Source of the DNA: Pelagibius sp.
GTDB taxonomy: Bacteria > Pseudomonadota > Alphaproteobacteria > Kiloniellales > Kiloniellaceae
Direction of reading: 5' to 3'
Length of the DNA: 64,000 nt
Assembly: GCA_028280305.1 (NCBI GenBank)
Contig: JANQMC010000034.1
Coordinates: 248,001-312,000, forward strand
Shown: positions 37,347-48,737 of the stretch, in pieces
Position numbering within the stretch: the stretch's first letter is position 1
Layout of the letters: the number at the start of each line of letters is the position of its first letter
Made by a program: the position numbers and the translations under genes
Notes under the pieces: model-generated
Databases searched by the model: none
Told to the model about the DNA's origin: nothing
What the model saw: only the letters and a program-made list of their open reading frames with translations

Positions 37347-38276
37347 ATGATGGAGTTTACGGAGTCCACCCGGGGTGTCTATGTCATCGCGCCAACGCCC
37401 TTCACAAGCGAAGGGGCGGTGGATCTGGAGAGCACGGACCGCATGGTCGATTTCTTTCTGGAGCGCGGGGCCAACGGGCTGACCATTCTCGGCATGATGG
37501 GTGAGGCGCCGAAGCTCACCCTTGAGGAATCCTTCACCTTTGTCCGACGCGTGCTGGCCCGGGTGAAGGGCCGGGTTCCTGTGATTGTCGGCGTTTCCGC
37601 CCCCGGTTTTGCCCAGATGGGCGCCCTTAGCGACAGAGTTATGGGGGACGGCGCCTCGGGTGTGATGGTCGCGCCGGCAGCGGCGCTGCGCTCCGACGAA
37701 CAGATCCTGGGGTATTACCGTCAGGTCGTGGAAACGATCGGCGAGTCCACACCCTTCGTGCTTCAGGACTTTCCGCTGGTCACCAACGTGATCATACCGG
37801 TTTCGGTGATCCTGAAGATCGTCGAGGAACTGCCGAGCTGTGTCTGCCTCAAACACGAGGACTGGCCGGGGCTTAGCAAGATCGCCGCGCTGCGCGATGC
37901 CTCTGCGGCCGGGGCGCGGCGCATCTCCATCCTTTGCGGCAACGGCGGGCTTTTCCTGCCGGAAGAGATGCTGCGCGGAGCCGATGGCGCCATGACCGGT
38001 TTCGCCTATCCGGAGATGATGATCGATGTCTGCCGTCTGCATGCTGAGGGAGAGACGGAGCGCGCCCGGGACGTCTTCGATGCCTACCTGCCGCTCGCCC
38101 GTTATGAGCAGCAGCCGGGACTGGGCCTTGCCTTGCGCAAGTACACGCTGGCCAAACGTGGTATCATCGCGGAAGCGAAACTTCGCCGGCCCGGGCCCAA
38201 CCTCAGCGCTGCGGATATTGCAGAGCTCGAGGCCTTGATCGACCGCCAGACAGCCCGCTTGGCGGCGCTGGGATGA
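37347..38276 (+). CDS. DapA/NanA-family (dihydrodipicolinate synthase-like) lyase
   Basis: A 309-residue TIM-barrel class I aldolase/lyase. It has the conserved GMMGE (49-53, the GTTGE position) and a Schiff-base lysine in CLKHEDWPG (about Lys169). At the position of the usual YNxP motif with catalytic Tyr it has LQDFP (139-143), so it is not a normal dihydrodipicolinate synthase; a subset of this family shows this substitution. It lies 15 bases after the amidohydrolase. A role in making or splitting a pyruvate- or keto-acid-derived product of the ring-opening pathway is plausible but not shown. Confidence 0.87.
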   Translation: MMEFTESTRGVYVIAPTPFTSEGAVDLESTDRMVDFFLERGANGLTILGMMGEAPKLTLEESFTFVRRVLARVKGRVPVIVGVSAPGFAQMGALSDRVMGDGASGVMVAPAAALRSDEQILGYYRQVVETIGESTPFVLQDFPLVTNVIIPVSVILKIVEELPSCVCLKHEDWPGLSKIAALRDASAAGARRISILCGNGGLFLPEEMLRGADGAMTGFAYPEMMIDVCRLHAEGETERARDVFDAYLPLARYEQQPGLGLALRKYTLAKRGIIAEAKLRRPGPNLSAADIAELEALIDRQTARLAALG

Positions 38277-38382
38277 CAGCGCTGCGAGGCGATGACAGCA
38301 ACACAGAGGTTTGGTTCAAAGAGGCGCAGAGAAGAACAACAGCGCGCCGCCAGTTGGTGACTATCAAACGGAGACAAGCAGG

Positions 38383-39858
38383 ATGAGTGACTACGATCTG
38401 GCCATCCGTGGCGGCACTGTGATCACGGCGTCATCGGCAATGAGCTGCGACATCGGCGTCAAGGATGGTGAGGTCGTCGCACTTGCCAAAGAACTTGGTC
38501 CGGCTGCCCGTGACATCGATGCTTCCGGAAAGCTGATTCTGCCCGGCGGTATCGAAGGGCATTGTCACATCGAACAGGTGTCGTCCACCGGGCTGATGAC
38601 TTCTGATGACTTCGAAAGTGCGACCATCTCGGCAGCCTTCGGCGGCAACACCACGGTTATTCCCTTTGCCGCCCAGCACCGCGGAGACTCGCTGCGCCAG
38701 ACGGTGGAAGACTATCACGCCTGTGCCGGCCCCAAATCGGTGATCGACTACGGATATCATCTGATTGTGTCCGACCCGACGCCGGAAGTGCTGGGCCAGG
38801 AACTGCCGGCGCTGATCAAGGCCGGCTTCACATCGTTCAAGGTCTACATGACCTATGATGCGCTGCGTCTCGACGACCGCCAGATGCTGGACGTGCTCTC
38901 CACGGCCAGACGCGAAGGCGCGCTGGTGATGATCCATGCAGAAAACCACGAGATGATCCGCTGGCTGACCGAGAAACTGGTCGACGGCAGCAACACAGCG
39001 CCCAAGTATCATGCGGTCAGTCACAGCCGGCTGGGCGAAAGCGAGGCGACACACCGCGCGATTACGCTGTCGCAACTGGTCGATACGCCGATCCTGATCG
39101 TGCATGTCTCCAGCGAGGAAGCGACCTCGGAGATCCGCCGCGCCCAGGACAACGGCCTGAAGGTCTATGGGGAAACCTGTCCGCAATACCTGTTTCTGAC
39201 GGCGGAAGACCTCGACAAGCAAGGGATGGAAGGCGCGAAGTTCTGTTGCAGTCCGCCGCCGCGCGATGCCGATGCCCAGGAGGCGGTCTGGCGCGGCCTG
39301 CAAAACGGCACCTTTCAAGTGTTTTCCTCCGATCACGCCCCCTATCGCTTCGATGAGACCGGCAAGCTGAGCGCCGGGCCGAATCCGCCCTTTACCAAGA
39401 TCGCCAATGGCGTGCCGGGGATCGAGTTGCGCCTGCCTTTGCTGTTTTCGGAGGGTGTCCGCAAGGGGCGGATCGATATCCACAAGTTCGTCGAGCTTAC
39501 CGCGACCAATGTGGCCCGGCTCTACGGCCTGTTTCCGCGTAAGGGCACGATTGCGGTTGGGGCCGACGCGGATCTTGTTCTTTGGGATCCGGATCTGGAG
39601 CGCACGGTCCGGTACGACGATCTGCACGACCGGGCCGGCTATACGCCTTATGAAGGCATGACCCTTACCGGCTGGCCTGTGATGGTGATCAACCGCGGCC
39701 GCATCGTTGTCGAAGACAACAGCCTGCAGGTGGCGCCGGGCTCGGGCAAATTCCTGCCGCGCGAGCTGTCGCGCTTTGCCGCTCCTCTTGGGCGTCTCGA
39801 GCCGGAAGTCGATCCAGCGCGTAACTTCGGCGCCCCAATTCTGCCTGCAGGCCGTTAA
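38383..39858 (+). CDS. Dihydropyrimidinase/hydantoinase-family cyclic amidase
   Basis: A 491-residue cyclic amidohydrolase. It shows metal-binding GGIEGHCHIEQ (near residue 58), the carboxylated-lysine region FTSFKVYMTYDALRL (near residue 150), ligand histidines in MIHAENHEMI and ILIVHVSSEEA, and Asp in FSSDHAPYRF. These match D-hydantoinase/dihydropyrimidinase, which opens cyclic ureides or imides. Instead of the common GGID-HTH it reads GGIEGHCH. The ATG at 38383 follows GGAGA; an upstream start is rejected. No carbamoylase or beta-ureidopropionase follows, so the ring may not be a normal pyrimidine. Confidence 0.9.
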   Translation: MSDYDLAIRGGTVITASSAMSCDIGVKDGEVVALAKELGPAARDIDASGKLILPGGIEGHCHIEQVSSTGLMTSDDFESATISAAFGGNTTVIPFAAQHRGDSLRQTVEDYHACAGPKSVIDYGYHLIVSDPTPEVLGQELPALIKAGFTSFKVYMTYDALRLDDRQMLDVLSTARREGALVMIHAENHEMIRWLTEKLVDGSNTAPKYHAVSHSRLGESEATHRAITLSQLVDTPILIVHVSSEEATSEIRRAQDNGLKVYGETCPQYLFLTAEDLDKQGMEGAKFCCSPPPRDADAQEAVWRGLQNGTFQVFSSDHAPYRFDETGKLSAGPNPPFTKIANGVPGIELRLPLLFSEGVRKGRIDIHKFVELTATNVARLYGLFPRKGTIAVGADADLVLWDPDLERTVRYDDLHDRAGYTPYEGMTLTGWPVMVINRGRIVVEDNSLQVAPGSGKFLPRELSRFAAPLGRLEPEVDPARNFGAPILPAGR

Positions 39859-39897
39859 GCTGTATTCTGTGTCTGTGAGTCCTGAGAAACAAGCATT

Positions 39898-41019
39898 TCA
39901 GGATCGCATGACAGCGATACTCTTTCTGAAGCGGGCCACAGCGAAGGCGAAGAAAAGGCTGCCGATGACCGTCACAAGTGCAAACTGCGGCCACACGATG
40001 TCGATGCCGGCGCCACGGTAGAGAATGGCTTGCGCGAAGCTGACGAAGTGGGTCGAAGGCACAGCCTGCATGATGGCCTGCAACAACTCCGGCTGGCTTT
40101 CGACCGGCGTCTCTCCGCCCGACAGCAGGTTCATCGGCAGGAAGACCATCATGAAAAGAAGACCGAACTGAGGCATTGAGCGGGCTATGGTGGCAAGGAA
40201 GATACCCAGCGCTGTTGCAAAGAACAGATAGAGCGCGGTTCCCGTGAGGAACAGCGCTTTTGAACCGGCGATCGGCACCTGCAGCAGCATTTCGACCACA
40301 AGCCACAGCGACAGCCCGGCGGCGCCGAGGATGACTAGGCCGTTTGCCCAGACCTTCGCCACCATGATTTCGATCGGAGTCAATGGCATGACCAGCAGGT
40401 GTTCGATGGTGCCGTGCTCACGCTCCCGGATCAAAGCGGCGCCGGTCAGAACAATGGCCAGCATGGTGACGTTGTTGATGATCTCCGTGACGCTGGTGAA
40501 CCAGGCGCTCGTGATGTTGGGGTTGAAGGCATAGCGCGCCTTCAGTTCAACCGGATGAGCCGTAGCGGGCGCTCCCAGGAAGGTGTTGATTTCCTGCGAC
40601 AGGATGCTGGCGATGTAGCCGTCGCCGATGCCCGCCTGCATCATGGCGGTGGCATCAATGTTGACTTGCAGCGCTGGGCGACGATCTGCCAGGACATCGG
40701 CCTGGAAGCCGTGAGGGATGACCAGTGCGAAAGTGTAACGCCCGGAATCCATGCCGGGGTCGATCTCCCTGAAGGAAATCAACGTCGGTTCCTTGAAGTA
40801 GGGCGGCAGGAAGGCCTCTCGAATGCGCGCCGAGAGTTGAGAGCGGTCCTCGTCGACGATGGCAATGGAACCGTTTTTCAGCTCATGCGACATCCCGGTG
40901 GCGGCAGTGTAGATGGCGAAGGAGAAGGCCCAGACGATGAGCGCGAGCAGAACTGTATCGCGCCGCAGGCTGAACAGTTCCTTGACGCCCAGGCGGTAGA
41001 TGTTCTCAAGACGCCGCAT
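39898..41019 (-). CDS. ABC-2 type permease (YhhJ-like)
   Basis: A 373-residue exporter permease. It has one N-terminal helix (DTVLLALIVWAFSFAIYTAATG), a large periplasmic domain (about residues 45-170) and five C-terminal helices including the ABC-2 motif ALIREREHGTIEHLLVMPLTPIEI. The ATG at 41019 lies two bases after the RbbA-like stop; a longer open frame to the right is overlap and is rejected. The order HlyD-type, RbbA-type, YhhJ-type matches E. coli yhiI-rbbA-yhhJ. Confidence 0.9.
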   Translation of the reverse strand: MRRLENIYRLGVKELFSLRRDTVLLALIVWAFSFAIYTAATGMSHELKNGSIAIVDEDRSQLSARIREAFLPPYFKEPTLISFREIDPGMDSGRYTFALVIPHGFQADVLADRRPALQVNIDATAMMQAGIGDGYIASILSQEINTFLGAPATAHPVELKARYAFNPNITSAWFTSVTEIINNVTMLAIVLTGAALIREREHGTIEHLLVMPLTPIEIMVAKVWANGLVILGAAGLSLWLVVEMLLQVPIAGSKALFLTGTALYLFFATALGIFLATIARSMPQFGLLFMMVFLPMNLLSGGETPVESQPELLQAIMQAVPSTHFVSFAQAILYRGAGIDIVWPQFALVTVIGSLFFAFAVARFRKSIAVMRS

Positions 41020-41021
41020 GG

Positions 41022-43796
41022 TCAGCGCTCCTGTTTGTTCAGCAACAGCATGCTGAGGACCGTCAGGATGGGGATGAACGCGGCCAACGCCAGGAAGTCT
41101 CGATAAAGATCGGCAAAGCCGAGCGCCTTGGTGAAGGCTCCGACGCTTATGGTCATGAAATAACCGGTCGGAAAACCTTGCCCTATAAGGGCGGCGTTGC
41201 CGTCGAGCGAGGCCACCGGTTGCATCATGCCGGAAAACATGACCGCGGGGACCGTGGTTGCGATGGCCGTCGCGAACAAAGCGGCGATCTGGGTCTTGGT
41301 GAAGGAGGAGATGAGCAGGCCGAAGCCGGTGGTCGCCGTCACATAGAGGAGGGCGCCGACGCTGAGCGCCAGGAAACTGCCGTTCACCGGGACGCCGAAC
41401 AGGAAGACCGCAAGCGCGCACATCAGCAGGAAGTTGGCCATTCCCAGGACAATGTAAGGCAGTTGCTTGCCGAACAGGAACTCAAGCCGGGTCACCGGAG
41501 TCACATAGAGGTTGGTGATCGATCCAAGCTCCTTCTCCCGCACCACGCCAAGGGCCATCAGGATCGCCGGAATAAAGACCAGCATCAGGGCGATCACCGT
41601 GGGGACCATGGCGAAGATGCTCTTGAAGTCTTGGTTGTAGCGGTAGCGGGATTCGATCTCCGCCGGCAAAAATACCGGGTCGCTGCCGGTGCTGCGCCGC
41701 GAAAGCTCTGTCAGATAGTGTCGGTGCAGGCCTTCCAGGTACCCCAGTGTCGTCTCCGCCGCGAAGGGCATGGAGCCGTCGATCCAGGCGGCGACTTCGG
41801 GGGTCCGGCCTTGAAGCAGGTCTTTGCCGAAGCCGGGCGGTATCTCGACCGCCAGTGTGATGTCGCCGCTTTTGAGACGCTGGTCCATCTCGCGGTGGGT
41901 TGACAGGGCCGGGCGCTCCAGGAAGTACCGGGAACCGGCAAGTCCTTCGAGGTAGCTGCGGCTCTCGGGCGTCTGGTCGCGATCAAGTACGGCGTAAGTC
42001 AGATCTTCGACATCGAAGCTGATTCCATAACCAAAGACGAGCATCAGAAAGGCGGTCCCGACCAGCGCAACCGCCAGCCGGATCGGATCGCGCAGGAGTT
42101 CCATGGACTCCCGCAGGCTGTAGGCGAAAAGGCGGCGTGGGCTGAAACCCAGCGCGGAGCTTGTCTGCGTAGCCTCGGTTTTGGATGACGAGATTTTGGG
42201 TGGCTGCGCGACCACAGGGCTGTCCCCGGTATCGCTTTGCCCGGTGGCTTCTTGGAGGTAGTCGATAAAGGCTTCTTCCAGCGTGTCGGCACCGCGCTGC
42301 TCGACCAGCGCCGCCGGTGTGCCGCTGGCCAGAACCTGTCCCGCGTGCATCAGAGAGATCCTGTCGCAGCGCATTGCTTCGTTCATGAAATGGGTGGAGA
42401 TGAAAATCGTGACGCCCTGATTGCGGGAAAGGTCAATCAGGAGTTCCCAAAAGCTGTCCCGGGCGATCGGATCGACGCCGGAGGTCGGTTCATCCAGGAT
42501 GAGCATCTCCGGTTCGTGGATCGTGGCGACGGCAAGGGACAGGCGCTGGCGAACCCCCAGAGGCAGTGTTGCCGCCAGCACCTCGGCATAGCTGGTGAGT
42601 CCGAAACGTTCTATCAGTTCCTCGATCCGCCCTGCGATGCGCTGGCGCGGCAGGTGGAACAGCCTGGCGTGCAGATCGAGGTTCTGGCGTACCGTGAGTT
42701 CGGCATAGAGCGAGAATGCCTGGGACATGTAGCCGACCCGCTTGCGGGTTTCCAGGTCATGGGCTTTGGTTTCCTCACCGAACAACCAGGCCCCACCTTC
42801 GGACGCCGGCAGCAACCCGGTCAGGACTTTCATGGTCGTGGTTTTGCCGCAGCCGTTGGAGCCGAGGAAGCCGAAGATCTCTCCCCGTTCGATCTCGAAG
42901 CTGACCTGGTCGACGGCGGTGAAGTCGCCGAAGCGGCGCGTCAGTTTTTTGGCAACGATGGCGGGCGGCCCGTCGTGCTGCTGGCGCAACTGGATCGTCA
43001 GGTTCCGATGTCCGCGCCGCTCGTCCTCCGGCAGGAGGGCGATGAAGGCCTCTTCGAGCGTTTCTGCGCCCACCTCGTCCTTGATCTGCGCCGGGCTGCC
43101 GGTTGCAAGGACTGCGCCGTCGTTCATGGCGACCAGGAAGTCGAAGCGCTCGGCTTCGTCCATGTAGGCAGTGGCGACAAGCACGCCCATGCCGGGCCTC
43201 TCCAGCCGAATGCGGTCTATCAGGTCCCAGAACTGGCGGCGCGACAGCGGATCGACGCCGGTGGTCGGTTCATCGAGGATCAGGAGATCCGGGTCGTGGA
43301 TCAGAGCGCAGCAAAGGCCGAGCTTCTGTTTCATGCCGCCGGACAGTTTGCCCGCCGGCCTGTCGGGGAAAAGGTCGAGACCGGTGCTTTTCAGCAGGTC
43401 TGCAATGCGATCATGGCGTTCTTTCCTGTCTTGTCCGAACAGGCGCCCGAAGAACTCCAGGTTCTCGAACACCGTCAGATCCATGTAGAGATTCTTGCCC
43501 AATCCCTGAGGCATATAGGCAATCCGCGGGCAAACGCGGCGCCGATGCCGCGGGTCGGCCATGTCGCCGTCCAGGGCCGTTACCCTGCCGCCTTGTATTT
43601 TTCGCGCCCCGGCCACCAGCGCCAGCAGGGTGGACTTCCCGACGCCGTCCGGGCCGATGAAACCCACCGTCCGGCCCGCCGGCAGGTCGAGTGTGACATC
43701 ATCGAGAGCCAGGGTATCTCCATAGACATGCGTGAGGCTTTCCAACCGCACTGCCGGCGCCGGCCCTGCGCCCGCGGCGATCGCCCCTGCGGTCAT
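41022..43796 (-). CDS. RbbA-type ABC fusion: two ATPase domains plus permease
   Basis: This 924-residue fusion has a first ATPase (Walker [35 protein letters not shown]) and a second (Walker [11 protein letters not shown]; degenerate signature [27 protein letters not shown]). An ABC-2 permease domain follows from about residue 580 with motif [25 protein letters not shown]. Length is close to E. coli RbbA. The ATG at 43796 overlaps the HlyD-type stop. RbbA was described as a ribosome-associated ATPase, but this operon context points to an export pump. Confidence 0.92.
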   Translation of the reverse strand: MTAGAIAAGAGPAPAVRLESLTHVYGDTLALDDVTLDLPAGRTVGFIGPDGVGKSTLLALVAGARKIQGGRVTALDGDMADPRHRRRVCPRIAYMPQGLGKNLYMDLTVFENLEFFGRLFGQDRKERHDRIADLLKSTGLDLFPDRPAGKLSGGMKQKLGLCCALIHDPDLLILDEPTTGVDPLSRRQFWDLIDRIRLERPGMGVLVATAYMDEAERFDFLVAMNDGAVLATGSPAQIKDEVGAETLEEAFIALLPEDERRGHRNLTIQLRQQHDGPPAIVAKKLTRRFGDFTAVDQVSFEIERGEIFGFLGSNGCGKTTTMKVLTGLLPASEGGAWLFGEETKAHDLETRKRVGYMSQAFSLYAELTVRQNLDLHARLFHLPRQRIAGRIEELIERFGLTSYAEVLAATLPLGVRQRLSLAVATIHEPEMLILDEPTSGVDPIARDSFWELLIDLSRNQGVTIFISTHFMNEAMRCDRISLMHAGQVLASGTPAALVEQRGADTLEEAFIDYLQEATGQSDTGDSPVVAQPPKISSSKTEATQTSSALGFSPRRLFAYSLRESMELLRDPIRLAVALVGTAFLMLVFGYGISFDVEDLTYAVLDRDQTPESRSYLEGLAGSRYFLERPALSTHREMDQRLKSGDITLAVEIPPGFGKDLLQGRTPEVAAWIDGSMPFAAETTLGYLEGLHRHYLTELSRRSTGSDPVFLPAEIESRYRYNQDFKSIFAMVPTVIALMLVFIPAILMALGVVREKELGSITNLYVTPVTRLEFLFGKQLPYIVLGMANFLLMCALAVFLFGVPVNGSFLALSVGALLYVTATTGFGLLISSFTKTQIAALFATAIATTVPAVMFSGMMQPVASLDGNAALIGQGFPTGYFMTISVGAFTKALGFADLYRDFLALAAFIPILTVLSMLLLNKQER

Positions 43797-44791
43797 TGCC
43801 CCGGCGCCGGGGGCAGCCTTACGCCGAGATTCTCCGGCCACTCGATATCGGAACCGAGCAGAACATAAGCCTCGCCGGGCAACCCGGTTTTTACCTTCTC
43901 GACGTGGGCGCGCAGAAGCGCGGGATCGATCTTGACTTTGACGCGGAACATCAGCTTCTCGCGTTCGCTGCGGGTCTCTACCTCTCTGGGTGTGAACTGC
44001 GCGTTGGCGGCGACGAAGGAGACCTTGGCCGGAATGACGAATTCAGGGACCGCGTCCAGAACGATACGCGCCTGCGAGCCGACAAACACGCGGCCGACCT
44101 GGGCGGTGGGAAGGAAAATCGTCATATAGACGTCACTCAGATCCAACAACGTCACGACCTTGCCACCGTCGGCCAGAACCTCCCCCGGTTCTGCAAGCCG
44201 GTATTGAATCCGGCCCTCGCGCGGTGCTTTCAGAACCGAATCATCGACCTGGGCCTCTATGCGCCGTGCTTCCGCCGCTGCCGAATCCACGGCGCGCTGG
44301 GTGCTGAAAAGGCGGGCGCCCGCGGCGTCGAGTACCGCCTTTGCGGTGTCTCTCTCCGTTTGGCGCCGTTCGAGGTGTTCTTTGGAGACATGGCCTTTTT
44401 GGACAAGAAAAAGCGCGCGACCCAGTTCCTGTTGCGCAAAACTGAGTTCGCTTTTGCGCTGGGCGATCTGGGCCTGTGCTTCGGCGACGGCCTCCTGGGC
44501 TTGTGCGATATCCGCTTCCGCCCTGGCAAGGCTTGCGTCCAGTTCGGCTGTATCCATGCGTGCCAGGATCTGGCCGCTTTCGACCATCTCCCCTTCGTTG
44601 ACGAGAACCTCCATGACACGGCCGGCATATTTGGCGGCGACATGCACCTCTTCCGCCTCGATACGCCCATTGCCGGTGGCGATACCCTCCGGCAGTTGAC
44701 TGCGCTGCTGCTGCCACCAGTAGTAGGCACCGGCTGCCGCGGCGAAACCGAGCAACAGAACAACGAGGATCGTTCGAACATGCTTCATCAT
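43793..44791 (-). CDS. HlyD-family membrane fusion protein (YhiI-like)
   Basis: An adaptor of about 332 residues. The N-terminal anchor is [20 protein letters not shown]; next comes a biotinyl-like half ([23 protein letters not shown]). A coiled-coil hairpin of alternating A/E/Q/R occupies about residues 80-170, followed by the second lipoyl half ([24 protein letters not shown]) and a beta-barrel domain. Two tandem ATGs (44791, 44788) and a TTG one codon earlier make the exact start uncertain. It is the first gene of the exporter operon and bridges the pump towards the outer membrane. Confidence 0.92.
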   Translation of the reverse strand: MMKHVRTILVVLLLGFAAAAGAYYWWQQQRSQLPEGIATGNGRIEAEEVHVAAKYAGRVMEVLVNEGEMVESGQILARMDTAELDASLARAEADIAQAQEAVAEAQAQIAQRKSELSFAQQELGRALFLVQKGHVSKEHLERRQTERDTAKAVLDAAGARLFSTQRAVDSAAAEARRIEAQVDDSVLKAPREGRIQYRLAEPGEVLADGGKVVTLLDLSDVYMTIFLPTAQVGRVFVGSQARIVLDAVPEFVIPAKVSFVAANAQFTPREVETRSEREKLMFRVKVKIDPALLRAHVEKVKTGLPGEAYVLLGSDIEWPENLGVRLPPAPGQ

Positions 44792-45039
44792 CAACTCTCA
44801 GGCCAATGCGGTAGATTTCGACACTCCGAGCAGATCGTCACCGTTAGGACAGGTGTGGCTGCTGCGCTCAAGTTCAAGAAGATCCATGCCAGAGACAGCT
44901 CGTGTAAAACGCGCTACCTGACCCCACGGAACACGCGCCTCGTCGCGTGATCAACGCGCAAGTCACACAGCCAAATCCGCGCCCTGAGTCAGGGCGTGGG
45001 CTTCAAGGTCAGTTGTCTCACACTCCGCCGGCTGTATGG

Positions 45040-45053
45040 ATGACCTAGATCAA
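45040..45053. promoter_or_regulatory. FNR/FixK-like box
   Basis: ATGACCTAGATCAA reads TTGATCTAGGTCAT on the minus strand. It fits the FNR/FixK pattern TTGAT-N4-RTCAA except for the last base. It lies about 250 bases upstream of the HlyD-type start. No clear -10 was found at the expected distance. Confidence 0.35.
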
Positions 45054-45200
45054 GCTTCGCGGGCTCTGTGGGACACTCTGTCCTTTGGTTGCCCAGCGCG
45101 CCGTTCATGCCGAACCCTAGTTTTCTTGATTATGAGCTGTGTGGAGGGTGCCGGGCCCAATGGTTTGGTGCAGGCTGCCGTGGGATCATCCCGGCGCCAC

Positions 45201-45247
45201 GGCAAAGCGGCGTTCCAATTCAATTGAAACGCCGCCTGGTCTTTGCC
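45201..45247. repeat. Nested 47-base imperfect palindrome
   Basis: Outer arms GGCAAAG (45201-45207) and CTTTGCC (45241-45247) flank inner arms GCGGCGTT (45207-45214) and AACGCCGC (45228-45235). The centre CAATTCAATTG is itself symmetric. A five-base bulge (CTGGT) separates the two right arms. It is too long for a simple operator and has no T-run; it could be a repeat-element remnant or a cruciform. Confidence 0.6.
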
Positions 45248-45295
45248 TGCCGTCTGTGCCGTCGATGACAGCAGACTTGTAAAGAAGGAGGGGTG

Positions 45296-45332
45296 ACGCT
45301 CGGGCACAGCCGGGAGGCTGGCGCCCGAGCGT
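45296..45332 (-). terminator. Rho-independent terminator of katG
   Basis: Arms ACGCTCGGGC (45296-45305) and GCCCGAGCGT (45323-45332), extended by CAGCC/GGCTG, form a stem of about 15 pairs around a GGGA loop. It begins 14 bases after the katG stop. Read on the minus strand it is followed by a pyrimidine-rich tract (CCTCCTTCTTTAC) rather than a pure T-run. Confidence 0.65.
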
Positions 45333-45345
45333 CTGTGAACCGCGA

Positions 45346-47658
<2,313 letters not shown>

Positions 47659-47675
47659 TTAAGTTGTATATACTG

Positions 47676-47691
47676 ATCTTATTGATAAGAT
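47676..47691. promoter_or_regulatory. Palindrome in the katG-oxyR intergenic region
   Basis: ATCTTATTGATAAGAT has perfect seven-base arms around TG and ends six bases before the oxyR start codon. The region is AT-rich. It is a candidate OxyR or other regulator site in the 156-base divergent region, although it does not fit the ATAG-N7-CTAT OxyR half-site pattern well. Confidence 0.5.
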
Positions 47692-47697
47692 ATTCTT

Positions 47698-48636
47698 ATG
47701 ATAAATCTGACCCTCAAACAGCTCCGCTATTTCATGGCTTTAGCGCAGCATGGGCACTTCGGACGGGCGGCCGAGGCCTCCGCCATCTCTCAGCCCGCCT
47801 TGTCCATGCAGATCAAGGAGTTGGAGGAATCGCTCGGCACCGCGCTGTTTGAGCGCAGTGCCCGGCATGTCCGGCTGACCAGCTTCGGCGAGGAATTCGC
47901 GCTGCGTGTCCGCGACATCCTGCGGTCGGTCGACGAACTGGGCGATTTGGCGCGGGCCTCCCATGACCGCCTGGTGGGGCGGTTGCGGATCGGGGTGATC
48001 CCGACGATAGCGCCCTATCTGCTTCCGACAATGATCGGAAATCTGACCCGAATGTACGGTGAGCTCGATATTCACGTGCGGGAGACGATGACGTCGCGGT
48101 TGATCCGGGAGCTGTCGGAAGGCCAACTCGATGCGGCCATTCTGGCCTTGCCGGTGTCCGAGCCGTCGTTTACCGAGCTTCCCTTGTTCACCGAGGAACT
48201 CCTGCTGGTGCGGCCAGGCGCCGATGAGGGCAAGCCCGTGCCGACACGTGAGATGCTGCGCGAGATGCGGTTGCTTCTTCTGGAAGAAGGACACTGTTTT
48301 CGCGATCAGGCCTTGTCTTTCTGCAACATACAGTCAGGACTGCCGAGAGAGGGATTGGACGGAACCTCTCTGTCCACGCTAGTCCAGATGGTCGGCGCCG
48401 GCGTCGGCGTTACCTTCATTCCGGAAATGGCCGTGGCGGTGGAGACACGCTCGGCGTCGGTTTCCGTCGCGCGTTTCAAGAGTCCTCAGCCCTCGCGAAC
48501 GGTGGGCATGGTCTGGCGCAAAAAGAACCCTCTGACGAAACAGCTTCTGCGGATTTCCGAGATTGTTCGTCATTCTGCTGATACCTTGCGTGCGGAGCGC
48601 GACTCGCTATCGTCATCGCTGGCCTCTCAGGCATGA
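47698..48636 (+). CDS. oxyR: Hydrogen-peroxide-sensing LysR regulator OxyR
   Basis: A 312-residue LysR-type regulator. The N-terminal helix-turn-helix is GHFGRAAEASAISQPALSMQIKELEESLG. The regulatory domain carries the OxyR redox signature GHCFRDQALSFC, with cysteines at about 200 and 209 that form the peroxide-induced disulfide (compare GHCLRDQAMGFC in E. coli). This makes OxyR a firm call rather than a generic LysR protein. It is divergent from katG, its expected target, across 156 bases. Confidence 0.95.
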   Translation: MINLTLKQLRYFMALAQHGHFGRAAEASAISQPALSMQIKELEESLGTALFERSARHVRLTSFGEEFALRVRDILRSVDELGDLARASHDRLVGRLRIGVIPTIAPYLLPTMIGNLTRMYGELDIHVRETMTSRLIRELSEGQLDAAILALPVSEPSFTELPLFTEELLLVRPGADEGKPVPTREMLREMRLLLLEEGHCFRDQALSFCNIQSGLPREGLDGTSLSTLVQMVGAGVGVTFIPEMAVAVETRSASVSVARFKSPQPSRTVGMVWRKKNPLTKQLLRISEIVRHSADTLRAERDSLSSSLASQA

Positions 48637-48710
48637 CATTGGGGCCGCGGCAGCAGAATTCTGGCGTTAAGCGCAGCGGCTTGGACAGCGGCATTGGAAA
48701 GAGTTGGTGA

Positions 48711-48735
48711 AACCTTGACTGAAAAACCTTGACTG
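48711..48735 (+). repeat. Tandem 11-base repeat ahead of dusA
   Basis: AACCTTGACTG occurs at 48711-48721 and again at 48725-48735, just upstream of the dusA ATG at 48738. The second copy contains an in-frame TTG at 48729. It may be a small duplication affecting the leader. Confidence 0.6.
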
Positions 48736-48737
48736 GG

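Larger units (their letters stand above)
44795..45345. other. 551-base gene-free region between exporter operon and katG
   Basis: No open frame here resembles a gene. The region holds an FNR/FixK-like box, a long nested palindrome and the katG terminator, each listed separately. The promoter of the exporter operon (minus strand) must also lie here. Short frames on both strands overlap each other and the hairpins and are not supported. Confidence 0.5.

Noticed and set aside
35700-38042. A 780-codon open frame on the minus strand across the amidohydrolase and lyase genes
   Set aside because: It is antisense to two clear enzyme genes with catalytic motifs; long antisense frames are expected in GC-rich DNA, and the translation is low-complexity with no motif.
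39880-39903. Imperfect hairpin (TCCTGAGAAA / TTTCAGGA) at the convergent end of the dihydropyrimidinase and YhhJ-like genes
   Set aside because: Short AT-rich stem with a bulge and no T-run in either direction, and it overlaps a stop codon; too weak to call a terminator.
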